Assembly (NCBI GenBank): GCA_016946835.1
Contig: JACVTC010000090.1
Span: forward strand, 60,001-124,000
DNA length: 64,000 nt
DNA from: Neocallimastix lanati (nom. inval.)
Lineage: Eukaryota > Neocallimastigomycota > Neocallimastigomycetes > Neocallimastigales > Neocallimastigaceae
Direction of reading: 5' to 3'
The notes under the pieces are model-generated. The model had not been told where the DNA came from. It did not search any database and saw only the letters and a list, made by a program, of their open reading frames with translations. Position 1 is the stretch's first letter. The number at the start of each line of letters is the position of its first letter. This document shows positions 1 to 14,439 of this stretch, piece after piece. A program made the translations under genes and the position numbers.

Positions 1-546
1 TTATTACTATTGTGTGAGTATTGCTATTAGTACTACTATAGAATTAGTATTAGAATTAGTATTACTACTATCAAAAAAGAAAAAGAAAAAATTATATATT
101 TTATAACTATCTAAATTTTAAATTTCACATTTCACAACCTAATTTAGTAATATAAAAATTCAATTATTAAAAAAAAAATATTATTAATATATATATATAT
201 ATATGTAAAATCAAAAAAGAATAAAAAAAAAAAAAAAAAATAAATATTTTGATTAACAACGATATTACATATATATATATTATTTCATTTTATATTTTTC
301 TTTTTCCTTTTTTTTTTTTTTTTTTGGTGTTGTTGTAATTACTGATTTTGTTTAATTAATGTTGAATATATATATATATTCTTTTAAATATATTTTAATT
401 ATATATAAATATTTGAATTAAGTAATTAAAATATATTATTATGTTGATATGTTGATAGGATAAATTAAAATTCATTTACTTATTGATTATATATATAAAC
501 ATAATATAATAATAATTATATTTATTCATTTTTTTATCTTTTTTCG
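1..546. other. AT-rich 3' flank of the RhoGEF gene
   Basis: This stretch is almost pure A/T with short AT dinucleotide runs (about 190-204), an A-run near 222-240 and a T-run near 308-325. I see no reading frame with coding character and no RNA gene. It lies downstream of the minus-strand stop at 547 and probably holds the 3' UTR and terminator. Confidence 0.6.
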
Positions 547-3500
547 TTATTTTCTATCAACAAAGAGATTAACAAACATACTAGACATCGAATCATTATT
601 TAACTCCTTATTAGACTTCCATATTTTATTTGAAATTTCAAATGCCAAATTAATATCAGCATCATTAACTACAGTAACATAATCATCATCTTCATCCTTA
701 TAGCGTATACGTAAAGGTCTATTATCATTTATACCCCTATCATTTAGACGAATCTTACGTTCAATCTTTGAAAGAAGATCACGATAGGTTAAACCATTAC
801 TTGGAGCAGGTATTATAAATTCTTGATCCTTATAGTTAACCTTAATTTTGGTAAAATTAGAACGATATTTGTCACTATTATTGGTATTATTAGTATTATA
901 TTCATTATTATTACTGTTATAATTATTTGATGTAACATTAGAACTTAATGGAGTAGATGGTCGTTTAATATTCATATTATTCAATTTTGATGAAAGATTT
1001 GAATTAGAGGGTCGAGATTTTGGAGTACTTGGAGGAGAAGGACGTAATCTTGGTGAATTAGAATAACTTACATTAGAATTTCCATTTATTAAAGAATTGG
1101 AACTAGAACTGTTATCCTTTTTCATTTCATAAGATAAACTAGATACCGAAGATTGATTTCTTAACATTCTCTCATTGTTTAATGGTTTTGATCTATCTTT
1201 ATCAAAATTACCAGAATCTTGAGGTAAAGATTGAGAATTAAAGTTTGATGGAGTTCTATATAAAGGATTTGGATTTCTTGGATGTGATCTAGATCTATTA
1301 TTAGCTCTATTGTAACCATCTTCTTCTCTAAAATCATGCCTTCTTCCATATCGCTCATAATCTTCTAAATCTGGTCTATCATATCCTGTTCTTTCTCTCA
1401 ATGGTTTATCTCTTGGACTTAGGTCTCTTGGGTCTCTTGGATCTCTTGGATCTCTTAGATCTCTTAGATCTCTTAGATCTCTTAGATCTCTTAGATCTCT
1501 TGGGTCTCTTGGATCTCTTGGATCTCTTGGATCTCTTGGGTCTCTTGGGTCTCTTGGGTCTCTTGGGTCTCTTGGGTCTCTTGGATCTCTTGGATCTCTT
1601 GGATCTCTTGGATCTCTTGGATCTCTTGGATCTCTTGGATCTCTTGGGTCTCTTGAATCTCTTGAATCTCTTGGGTCTCTTGGGTCTCTTGAATCTTTTG
1701 GATCTCTTGGGTCTCTTGGGTCTCTTGAATCTTTTGGATCTTTTGGATCTCTTGAATCTCTTGAATCTCTTTGATCCCTTGAATCTCTTGAATCTTTCGA
1801 GTCTTTTGAGTCTCTTAAGTCTCTCGGATCTCTTGTATCCCTTGTATCTCTTGTATCCCTTGTATCTCTTGTATCCCTTGTATCTCTTGAATCTCTTTGA
1901 GGATCTCTCAGGTCTCTTAAATCTCTTGGGTCTCTATTTCTATTTCTTTCACGTGTTCTATTTCTTTCATATTCAACACCTTCATTACTATATTCACTCC
2001 TTCTTCCATTATACATATTAGGTTCATCACTATTATTATTTCCATTATTTCCATTGTTAAACTCATTCATACTCTTATAAGAATTAGTTTCTCCATTATA
2101 ATCGCTTCTTTTATTAGATGGTATTGATTTATAATAAGAATTTCCATTTGGGTATCTGTTTCTACTAGAAAAATAAGATGAACTTGGTGAAATTGGTTCA
2201 TGATCATTAATTGATGAACTTAAATTATTTGAATTTGATGACTTTGGTGATAAAGACGGTATATCATCAGTATAACTTTCAGAAGTTTTTGATGAACCAT
2301 ATTTTCTACTAGAACTCGAATAATCTTCAATATTTATTTTTAATGGTTTGGATTTATTTTGATGAGCTGAAGAAACTTTTCTTTCTGGAATTTTTGGAGG
2401 ATTATTTGTAGAATTATCTTCATTTATATTAGTACTTGATTTAGAATGATATAATGATGGTCTACCAGTATTCGAAGGAGGAGTAGGAGGAAGTGGCGTT
2501 GATTGTGGTTTAAATGATAGACTTGGGGTGGGTGATTTCGATCTAAATGATTGACTCGAAGGTGATTTTGGTCTAGAATTGAATTCATCTTTAATAAAAT
2601 ATATATATAATAAAATAAAATAAAATTTAAAATAAAATTTAAAATAAAATTAAATATATATATTATATATTATAAAATAAAATAAAATTAAAAAAAAAAA
2701 AAAAAATAAAAATAAAAATAAAAATTTAATATTATATTAATTAATTAGAATTAATATATTTAAATGAAATAAAATAAATTAAAATTTTTTAATAATGAAT
2801 ATATATAAATATAATTTTAAAAAAAAAAAAAAATAAAAAATATATATATTAAATAGATTTAATAATAAACTAACCTTCGTTATATTTAGGATAATGTCTT
2901 AAATTTAGATTATTTAATGATTTATTATGTTTAACATTACTACTAATTGTACGTTGAGGGGCAACTATACCTTGAGTACTACTTTCTCTATTATAATTCA
3001 TACGATTCATCATAGAGTTATTATTACTACCGGTTGGTGAAAAGCTTGAAGAATATGGACCTGTTGAAGGATTAGATATATTTATTGGAGAAGATCCATA
3101 ATTATTATTTGTATTTTTATTATAAGAAAAATCATGTGGGAAAGAGGGTACAGGTGGAACATCTTGATTTTTCATTCTAAAATCATTACCAGTAATATTA
3201 AAAATGTTTGGTTGTGACTTAGACCTACTAAGATTTTTAGGAGGTGGTGGTATACTTTGATTTCTAGTTGATGATTTATTATACATACTATATGTAGTAT
3301 GTACAGATTTATTATCAGATTCTTCATCTATAAACATTCCTTCTACTTGATTAACTCTTGAAACAAAATGATTATCATAATCATAATATTCTTTTCTTGA
3401 AGAACTTTGTTTCTTTCGTTTTTCAATTTCAATTAATTTTTCAAATTGAGAAACCCAGCGATCTATTTGTTCTTCATTAATGCATTTAAGAATAAAACAT

Positions 3501-5153
3501 TGATTAACTACCTTATCACTCCAATAAATCTTCAAAGCAAATAAGGTATCACTAGCAATTGCTGCAGTATTAGCAGCTTTACTAACTCTTGTAATTGAGG
3601 ATATATATATACTACCCTTTAAATTATATGTAACCTTTGTCTTTCCTTTTTTCTTTTTTTCCTGACAACATAAAAGCATGTTTTGAAATAAATATAATAC
3701 ATACTCACGTTCATTTTCACCTATAGATATAGTAAAATTGCCTCGTAATAATAAAAGACCTAATTCATTCATTTTTACACCTTTCCAATCTTGAATATTA
3801 TTCTTCAATTCTTCTGTTAGAACTTCATTTTCTTCTTGACGTTTTATTTCATTGGTTAGCTCAGTAACTCTTTTAATTGCATCTAGACCATGTTGTAATT
3901 CGTGGCAATATGGATGTCCAGCTTTGGTATCGTATTTCATTAATTCATTTAATAATAATGGATATTTACAAATTCTTTGTACTGGTTTGATTAAATAAGA
4001 AGGTAACTCATATTTTGGTTCCATTACATTTGCTAACGGCATTAAAGCATCACAATTCTCTAATGCAAATTTTGCTGCTTTATCTTGATTAGCACAAATA
4101 ATTTGATAAACTCCAAAACCACTTTCCATTGAAGAAAAAAGATTACCAATACGCTGTTCCTGAGTTGGGACTGCAAGAGCAGCTTCCATATGAATTAAAA
4201 ATTTTCTTTGAAAATCTAATAGTTCCCCTAAATTTGAAAAAAGAATTATTGAATCTTCTTTACTTAATATTTTTGATTCGGCTTCTAATTGATAGTTCTT
4301 ATTAAATGTAGATATATTAGATAATAAGAATAAGAACAACAACAATAAAAATATAAAAATAAAATAAAAAAGAATAGAAAAAAGAATAGAAAATATATAT
4401 ATATATTTATTAATAATATTGATTATAATATATATATTTATTAATAATATTGATTATAATATATATAATAATTAATATAATATATAAGTTATTTTATTAT
4501 TTTATTTTTATATATAAATATATAATTTAAAATACTTATATAAATATATATTTATATATATTTATAATTACATGTAATCTTTCTAAATCCTGTACATAAG
4601 CTCTTTCTGTGTTTAATAATTCTGCTACTAATTTCGCTCGATTATCTTTTGGAGATTCTATTTCATCCGAATTTGGAATATTAAATGGCAATGGCTTAAC
4701 ATTTTGCGGATAATAACCTCTATCCTCTATTGCTTTTATAAGTATATTTAATACATTTACTACTTTAACAAACAAATTAGTATCCTCTTTAAAAATATCA
4801 GTAATTTTAAAAAGTTCATCCTCTGGAATATTTAAATCTGTACGACATGCTTGAATAAAAAGAAAAACACTACGTTTTGAAGCATTATTTTTTGACATAT
4901 TATCACCTTGTTTAACTTCTAACGGTGTAGAAGGTTTAAGTAAATTATATAATAGACAAAGGGGATAACCTAAACGACACATATCCCATATAATTTTTAC
5001 AGGATCTGATATTTTTGAATAGTCATTATCTGGAAATAGTATTTCAGGGAATCCATCTAAAGGATAAATCTTTTCAATTAATTTTAAGCATTGCTGATAT
5101 ACAGATTCTGTATTAGTACGTACGTTTATTGCTACTGGTAATTCAATATTCAT
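547..5153 (-). CDS. CDC24: CDC24-like Rho guanine-nucleotide exchange factor (CH-like, DH, PH, PB1)
   Basis: By family this protein activates the Cdc42 GTPase at polarity sites and docks on a Bem1-type scaffold through its PB1 domain. My model has three exons, 4572-5153, 2875-4297 and 547-2588, with frame kept throughout, giving 1348 residues. The order is a fungal CDC24 calponin-like region (about 15-160), DH (about 173-355, with [20 protein letters not shown]), PH (about 375-490), a Ser/Pro-rich linker, an Arg-Asp repeat (about 890-1065) and a C-terminal PB1 (about 1250-1345; [11 protein letters not shown] resembles an OPCA motif). The start at 5153 is the first ATG before the CH-like region. 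At 1348 residues it is far longer than yeast Cdc24 (854); the linker and RD repeat account for this. A plus-strand Leu-rich frame over the repeat is an antisense shadow. The family call is secure; the function of the RD region is unknown. Confidence 0.95.
1405..1930 (-). repeat. 9-bp tandem repeat encoding an Arg-Asp-X array
   Basis: Inside exon 3 of the RhoGEF, roughly 500 bp consist of 9-bp units reading tctcttgga and variants on the + strand. On the coding strand they encode [12 protein letters not shown] and KDS triplets, about 55 units. The central block (about 1500-1660) is nearly uniform RDP, the signature of recent unit expansion, and the edges are more diverged. The result is a long array of alternating + and - charges, probably disordered. 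Confidence 0.95.
4390..4470. repeat. Tandem duplication in intron 1 of the RhoGEF gene
   Basis: The sequence ttattaataatattgattat occurs twice in direct tandem within the intron between exons 1 and 2, each copy flanked by AT dinucleotide runs. It is a local duplication with no evident function. Confidence 0.7.
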
Positions 5154-8100
5154 GTTAAATATTTTATTTATTGATTGATATATATATTTTATTTTATTTT
5201 ATATTATTTTTTTTATTATTATTATTATTACTAAATTTTCAATTTCTTATTTTAATACTTCTAATTAAAATAAATAATTTATCTAAATATATATATTGAT
5301 TATTCAAAAAAAAAAAAAAAAAAAAAAAAAAAAACGTTTTTTTTTTTTTAATATTGAATATTTTAATTATTTATACTCTATTTGTTAAATAATAAATTCT
5401 AAATTTAAAAATAAGTTATATATACTATATAAAATATATATTATAAATTTTACTTTTAAAATTAAATTAAATTATACCTTCAATAAATAATTTTAATAAT
5501 TTAGTTTAATAATATATTTGTAGAATTAAAAATAACTTATTCTTAAAACTTTTCTTATTTGACTATATAATAAAGTCGTTAAATTTCTAAAATATATTAT
5601 TCATTTTTTTAACATTAAATTAAACTGTAAAATTTTATATATATATCCTTTATAGATTTTTCTTTTTTTATTAAATAAAATATATATATATAATTATTTT
5701 TAATAGAAAAATTTCCTTTGTTGAATATTAATGAGTAAACTTATCTCTTATATTTTTTTTAAAAAATATCTATAATATATATTTTATAACAAAAAAAATA
5801 ATTATAATTAATTTTTTTAAGTTAAATTTTATTAATAAAATATATAAAAAACATTTTTAAGTATTTGTAATATATTTTTAATATATATATATAAATATAT
5901 TAAGTATTAAGTATAAATATTTGTATATATTTAAAAAGGTTTAGAATTTGATAGTTTAATATTATGTTTTAAATTTCATAAGAATAATATTTTATTATAA
6001 TTAATTAGTTATCTCACTTTTGAAATTAAATATAATTTTACTTTTTTATCATTTTTTTATATTCACATTTTAAAAAAGTAAAATAAAAATTGTTATAGAA
6101 TAAAATAATACTATAATAATAATATATTACCTTTTTTTAAAATAATATAATAAAATAAAAATTTAATTTCTGAACTGAAATCAATATTTATATTATAATA
6201 GATAAAAGGAAAAATTAATAAAAATTAATTACTGAATTGAAATCAATATTAATCTTTATATTAAAACAGATAAAAGAGAGAAAAAAAATTAGTTAACTAA
6301 TTATATTTCAAATATTTACTTTATAATAGATAAAGGAAAATAATTTAATCAATTAATTATATTTCAAATATCAAACAATTACTGAAATAATTATATTCTT
6401 ACTCTATCAATTTAATTGTATTTTATAATATATTGTTATTGTTATTTTATAATTATTTTATTAATATGTTTATTATTGAATTTTCCTCTTTTTATAATAT
6501 ATATTATTAAAATATTAAATTTAATTATTACTTTCATTTATATTAATAAATGTAAAAAAATTAAATTTCGTATAGTTGAATTATATAGATTCCATCATAA
6601 TTATTAAACAAAGAAAATATAATATTAAAAATAATTATTTCTAAATTACAAAAAGATAAAAAAATATATATATATGCATATATAAAATAAATAATAATTA
6701 TGTAATTTAGCATATATATTTTATATCTTGATTAGTTTATTAAAATCTTATTTAAATCTTAATTATTAATAAATTACTATCATTAATTTTCGAATAATGA
6801 TTTATTAATAAATTTAATACTAATTATTAAAAATTATAATTATAAATATTAAAAAAATCAATTTAATATTTTTATTTATTTTATTAAAATTTTAAAAGTA
6901 TTATTAAAAGTAAATGGATAAATTTATTTATTATATATAAAATTAATATATATATATTAGGATAAATATATTATTATTAATATTATTATTATTTATTATT
7001 TATTAAATAATTATTTTTTTATTAGTTTTGTTAATTATTTTTTTTAATATTATTATATAACTATATTTATTATAATCTTTAAGTATCTTTTTTTTTTTGA
7101 TGTTTTACTTGTGGATGTTTTAATTTTATATTATTACTATTTACCTAGTTTTTTATTATTTTATAATTATTATAATGGTAAATTCTAATTTCTTGATTAA
7201 TTAAAATATTGCTATTATTATAAAATTTATTTTATCATTATATATTTATATTTACTATCATTTATAATATATTTTATAATTTTTTTAATATTTATATTTA
7301 TTATTATTATTTATATTTATTTTTATTTTTAATTATTAATTGCTTTTTTATTAATTATTAAAATTAAAATTAAATTAAATTAAAAACGTTTTTTTTTCTC
7401 AAAAATGATTTAATATTAAATTAATGAGAACTTAAGATTTAATAATAAATATTATATATTAAACTTTTTTAGAATTATAATTTTTGAATTTTTATAGCAA
7501 TATAGTATATATGAAATATATATTTACCAATACATATTAATAATTAATAATGTACATTAGTAAATAATTTACTAATTTATTAAAATGGAATAATATATTA
7601 TAATAGTACACAAGGTAATATTTTAGTATTATATATATTATATATTCTTTAACCTGTTAGTATAATTTTAATATATGCAATTATTTAATATATTTATAAA
7701 TATAACCACCACAAAAATAAAAATTAATGTAATAAATTAAAAAATATAAATACTAATTAATATATGATAAATATATATTTTGTTTATATTAAAATATTCG
7801 AAATGTATCTTCTTTGTTTTTTTATTATAATTAAAATTGATATATAAATATAATATATAAAAAAAACAAAAAGAAATAAAATAAATTTTTAATACAATTA
7901 AATGATATTTTTAATTATTGAAATTATAATATAAAATTTATTAGTACTATAAATAATATTTAATTTTAATAATTAATAAATATATAAATAAGTTATTTAA
8001 AATTTACTAAATTGGTTTAGAACTTATAATAAAAATAATTATTAACAAATATTAAAAATCTATATAAAAATAATTAAATATTATTTAACATATATAATTA

Positions 8101-8555
8101 AAATAAATAATTTAGAAATTGAAAAGTATTGTATGAAGATATTACAAATATAAAATTAGGAATTTAATAGCTTTGATAATTCAATAGCTATTTATTTTGT
8201 TTAAAATATATATTTATATTTGATTTTTATATAAAAAATGAAATAAGAATGATAGTAAAATAAAAATACTATAATTTTATTAAAATTCAAAAAATACTAA
8301 TTAAAAAAAAATATAAATATATTAAATAACAATTCAAAAAATAATAAAAGTATATAAAAGTATATAAAAGTACCTTCTTTATTAAATATTGATAAAAAGT
8401 ATTTTAAATAAATTCGAATTCGTAACAACAATGATTATCTTTATTGTCATATTAACATTTAAAAATATTATATATTTATTGATTCCTTTAATTTGAAGAA
8501 GACAAAACATATTTAAAAATAATGTATTCTGAATAAAAACAATTAATTTAATATA

Positions 8556-8607
<52 letters not shown>

Positions 8608-8977
8608 ATATTATTATTATTATTTATAATTTTTTGTATATATATTTTTTTTTTCAAGTAATATCATTACTTTATGCTAAAATATTTATTAAAATTAATA
8701 CATAATTTTTATATTTAAATTAAAATCGTAAAATATTTAATGATAATTCATTGCATTATTTGTCTATCAATCTTTTTATATTATTTAATTATATATTTTG
8801 CAAATAAATAAATAAAATTAAATTAAATAGTAGATATATAAAGCACAGATTGAATAAAATAAAATAGAATAAGAGATAAAATAAATTAAATTAAATAGTA
8901 GAAATATAAATTTTATTTAATTTCGAAGGTTGAGTTGAAGAATATCAAAAAAATTTCAATAATCATCTATATTATAA
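5154..8977. other. Gene-free AT-rich intergenic region
   Basis: No frame here has coding character; the 63-codon frame at 6416-6607 is low-complexity Ile/Tyr/Leu and I do not accept it. About 155 bp upstream of the RhoGEF start is an A29-CG-T13 block (5306-5349), a possible nucleosome-excluding promoter element able to fold as a hairpin. Positions 6165-6400 hold imperfect tandem copies of a segment around gaaatcaatatt and ataatagataaa. Positions 8562-8606 are an (ATT)n run, and 8813-8910 hold two copies of an aaattaaatagtag segment. Confidence 0.6.
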
Positions 8978-9301
8978 TTGAAGGGAAATAGAAATTTTTA
9001 TTTAAAATATTTTATACGCCACATTGAGAAATTCAGGATCCTCATTTCACTTTATTTATTAAAATTCATTATTCTAACCCTAAATAATAAGTATGTGATG
9101 CATGCATTTCGCAATATGGTTTATAAATATTTTAAAATAAAGCCATACGTTTTTAAAATATTCTATTCAGTCATAAATATATAAATAATTAAATAATTAA
9201 ATATATAAATAATAAATAATAAAAATATAATAAACATATTTAAATATATAATTTAATAATAAAGAAAAATGATTCTATTAAAAAAGAATTATAAAAAATT
9301 A

Positions 9302-9419
9302 TTTTTACAATTGAATATTATTTATTTAATTATTAAAAAATAATCCATATACGAAAGGGATTTTTACAATTGAATATTATTTATTTAATTATTAAAAAAT
9401 AAGCCATATACGAAAGGGT
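9302..9419. repeat. 59-bp tandem duplication
   Basis: Two adjacent copies of a 59-bp unit (9302-9360 and 9361-9419) are identical apart from one substitution in the body (taatccatat versus taagccatat) and the last base. Both contain ccatatacgaaaggg. It sits about 70 bp from the left LTR-like repeat. Confidence 0.9.
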
Positions 9420-9486
9420 TAGTTAAATATTACAAATAAATAAAAATTAAGTGTAAAAATTTATTAATATATTGTTATATTAAATA

Positions 9487-9714
9487 TGATTAAAATATAC
9501 AAAATTTATTTATTATTATTGAATAATAAAAAGGTAATTATAATGATTAAATATGTTAAAATATATGATATTTATATTATTAAATGTGTCTTTTTATTAT
9601 AAATCAAGTATGCATATCTATAGCTAATAATTATAAATTTATTGCTAGAATATTACTTATACACTAATTAGTATAAATAACTCTAAATTAATTTGCTTAT
9701 TGCTAATATTCCCA
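9487..9714 (-). repeat. LTR-like direct repeat, element-distal (3') copy
   Basis: This block matches 11222-11484 in the same orientation, with shared stretches such as ttatttattattatt, aaaggtaattat, ttaaatgtgtc/ttaaatctgtc and a closing tattgctaatatt/tattactaatatt. On the minus strand both begin with TG and read on to AATATTAG, and both end in CA. Because the coding remnants between them lie on the minus strand, this would be the 3' LTR. The copies have many substitutions and indels, so the insertion is old. Confidence 0.7.
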
Positions 9715-9959
9715 TTTAAAATTTTTGCTTAAGAGATATAAATTTATAATATTTGAATAAAAAAAATTTATAAATATAAAAAATGTAATTCTTTATAAAG
9801 TATATAGAGATTTATAAACTTTCTATTTTGGATCCATCGACGTTTTTTAGTTAGCTCATCTGTAAGCATTTCGTCAATTTGTTTATATATTTTAAAATAA
9901 TATATATATAATTTTTTAAATTATTTCAATTAAAACAATATTTAATAGAAATGCGTTTT

Positions 9960-11160
9960 AGTTTTTTGTTTACTTAACCGTTTTCAATACTTTTAAAATT
10001 AGACATATTATTATTATGATTATTTTCATTATGATTATTTTCATTGTTAGTATTATGATTATTATTATAGTAATCATCAACACTGTAAATGTTAATTTTC
10101 TTGATACTTATTTGTTTTGACTAATTGGTATTATTCAAGTTGTTATTATAATTATTTATTTTTTAGTTTTCAGGAATGCCTTCATAAAAGATTGCTTCTC
10201 TAATAAATTTAACTCTCTTGCTGAAAATAACCATAATTATATAACTGTTTGTTTAAATCTATACCTAATAAGATTCCTTTCTTGGATTTTAGTTCGACTT
10301 TTTTACTATTTCTTTTTTTATAATATGAGATACTTTAGTTAATATTTGTTTTTCAAAATAATTTATTTGGATTTTGTTGTGTATCTAGAATGTGAGGTAA
10401 TGCTATAAAAATAGGTTACATAAATAATGAAGAAATCTCATAAATTTACTAAATTTTGCCATGTATTATATCGTACTTGATCTATTATTAATAGTGTGAT
10501 TAAACCTTTAGGCAAAACTGTTTATCTGGGGTTTTATGGAGTTATAAAAATTTTACTAACTCCACTGTTATTACAGCATTTTATAATTCTTTTATTCTTA
10601 TACTCCTTTCTATTATCAGATTTGAAATTTTTTTTTATCATAATAGTAATTATTAATAAATTTTAAACAACGTAAAATGATATCTGTAACTTCAGATATA
10701 TTTTCAAGGAGATATATCTATATCCAAGATTCTTATGAAATTTATCGATAAAATATATGAAATATTTCTTATTAGAAAATGAGATTTCCAGGGGACCAAC
10801 AATATTGGAATGAATTATTTCTAGAATTTTGATACCTCAGAAGTAGGACTTTTGAATGGTCTTTAATTGATTTTTGATATTAAACAAGCAGCGCAAAAAT
10901 TTATTTAACTTTGTTGAGTTTTAGATATTTTTTTAATATTATTATGATAAGAATGGCCCAATGGCATAAAGCCATATTAAATTTGAATGTTTATCAGATT
11001 CAGTATTGTATAGAATAGGTAAATTGTGTACTTTATAGTTAGTGTTGAAATAAGGATTTTGACTCACTGTTATGTTCGATGAACTCATAAAGGTTTTTCC
11101 GGATAAGATAATTTTTGATAAAAAGAAACCAGTCATCAAAGTATTTACCATTAAGTTTTT
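9960..11160 (-). pseudogene. Decayed Ty1/copia retrotransposon polyprotein fragment
   Basis: Minus-strand frames, broken by stops and frameshifts, show copia pol pieces in the right order. A GAG-pre-integrase-like zinc finger comes first (WLYAIGPFLS or, in a shifted frame, HYAIGHSYH, then FCAACLISKI near 10885). An integrase-core start follows (LEIIHSNIVGPLEISF, then FIDKF, near 10740-10830). The segment before reverse transcriptase comes last (KGILLGIDLNKQLYNYGYF, then REAIFYEG, near 10180-10290), ending in an Asn/His-rich linker. The gag, protease, reverse transcriptase and RNase H regions are absent, so the internal part, about 1.5 kb between the LTR-like repeats, has lost most of its length. 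The element cannot code for anything intact. Confidence 0.8.
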
Positions 11161-11221
11161 GGGGAATTCATAAATTATAGATATTCATAATAGAAAAAAA
11201 AAAGTCTCTTAATCTATTAAA

Positions 11222-11484
11222 TGTAATTAAAATATAAAGTTTATTTATTATTATTAATAAATAATAAAAAAGGTAATTATATTGAATAAATATATGGTAT
11301 AATACATATTATATATATAATTAAATCTGTCATTGAATTATAAGTCATGTGTATATTTATGCTAATTATTATAATTTATTACTAGTATTAATAAGATATT
11401 AAATATACTAATTATTATAAGTTACATATATTTATATTAATATATGTAATTTAATTTGTCTATTACTAATATTTTTTTTGGTCA
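11222..11484 (-). repeat. LTR-like direct repeat, promoter-side (5') copy
   Basis: Partner of 9487-9714 in direct orientation, slightly longer because of AT-rich insertions. On the minus strand it begins TGACC and soon reads ATATTAGTAATAGACAAATT, matching the start of the other copy. Exact ends and target-site duplications cannot be fixed by eye in this AT-rich sequence. Confidence 0.65.
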
Positions 11485-11829
11485 CTATTATTTTTTTTAT
11501 TTTTATTTTATTTTATTCAATTTAATAATGAATTAATAAAAAATATAACTTTGAAAGTAAATTGGATTGTTTATAAAAGATAATTTTTAATAAATATTTA
11601 ATTTTCATTTATTTATTTTTTTAAATTAATAATAATAACAATAACAATAACAATAACAATAATAACAACAATAATAATAATAATAATAAAAAATAAATAA
11701 ATAAAAAACTTTGATTAATAATAAAAAATTTAGGTTAATTTTAAATAAATTAATATAAAGGGAGTAAAAAAATATTCATTTATTAGTAAATTGTTTATAT
11801 TAATTATAAAATAAAAGTATAAAAATAAA

Positions 11830-13909
<2,080 letters not shown>

Positions 13910-14230
13910 ATTTTCAAATATTTTGTAGAAATTTTTTTTTGTTTTTATTTTGACTTAGTCAAATATAAAATTAACAATATGAATGTAATAAAATAATTAA
14001 TATTATGAAAATTGATAATTAAGATAAATATCGAAAATATTTATTTATTTATTTATTTATTTATTTTGACATTAATAAAATTTTAAATTATAATTAATAG
14101 TGAAATAAATAACTTTTAAATTAATCTTATTTTATTTTTTCCAATAGTATTAAATACACAAATAATAATAAAAATGATAATAAAAATAATTACAACTATG
14201 ATGATGATAATTCATATATTATTATTTATT

Positions 14231-14268
<38 letters not shown>

Positions 14269-14439
14269 TAAATAGAATTAATAATGAAGTAATAACTGAA
14301 ATAATATTAATAAATAGAATATAAGTAAAAATAATAATAATAAAATATAGATTAAAATGTCTGAAGAATAAAGATGATAAAAAAATGTTAAAATAATAAT
14401 TTGAAAATAAAAAAAGAGAAAGAAAAATTAAAAAAAAAA
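13910..14439. other. Intergenic region between convergent genes
   Basis: This 530-bp stretch separates the stop codons of TFB3 and the NOL12-like gene. It is A/T-rich with a (TTTA)n run near 14041-14064 and an A-run near 14236-14261. I see no gene; both 3' UTRs must lie here. Confidence 0.6.

Noticed and set aside
1401-2021. A 206-codon plus-strand frame rich in Leu-Leu-Asp/Gly
   Set aside because: It is the antisense of the RD-repeat region in the RhoGEF exon; the 9-bp repeat keeps both strands open.
9068-9084. A telomere-like motif, ctaaccctaa
   Set aside because: Only a single unit; there is no array, so it is not evidence of a telomere or fusion.
8978-9184. A 68-codon plus-strand frame in slightly less AT-rich sequence
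   Set aside because: No family resemblance and no splice partners; it lies in transposon-relic territory and is more likely decayed DNA.
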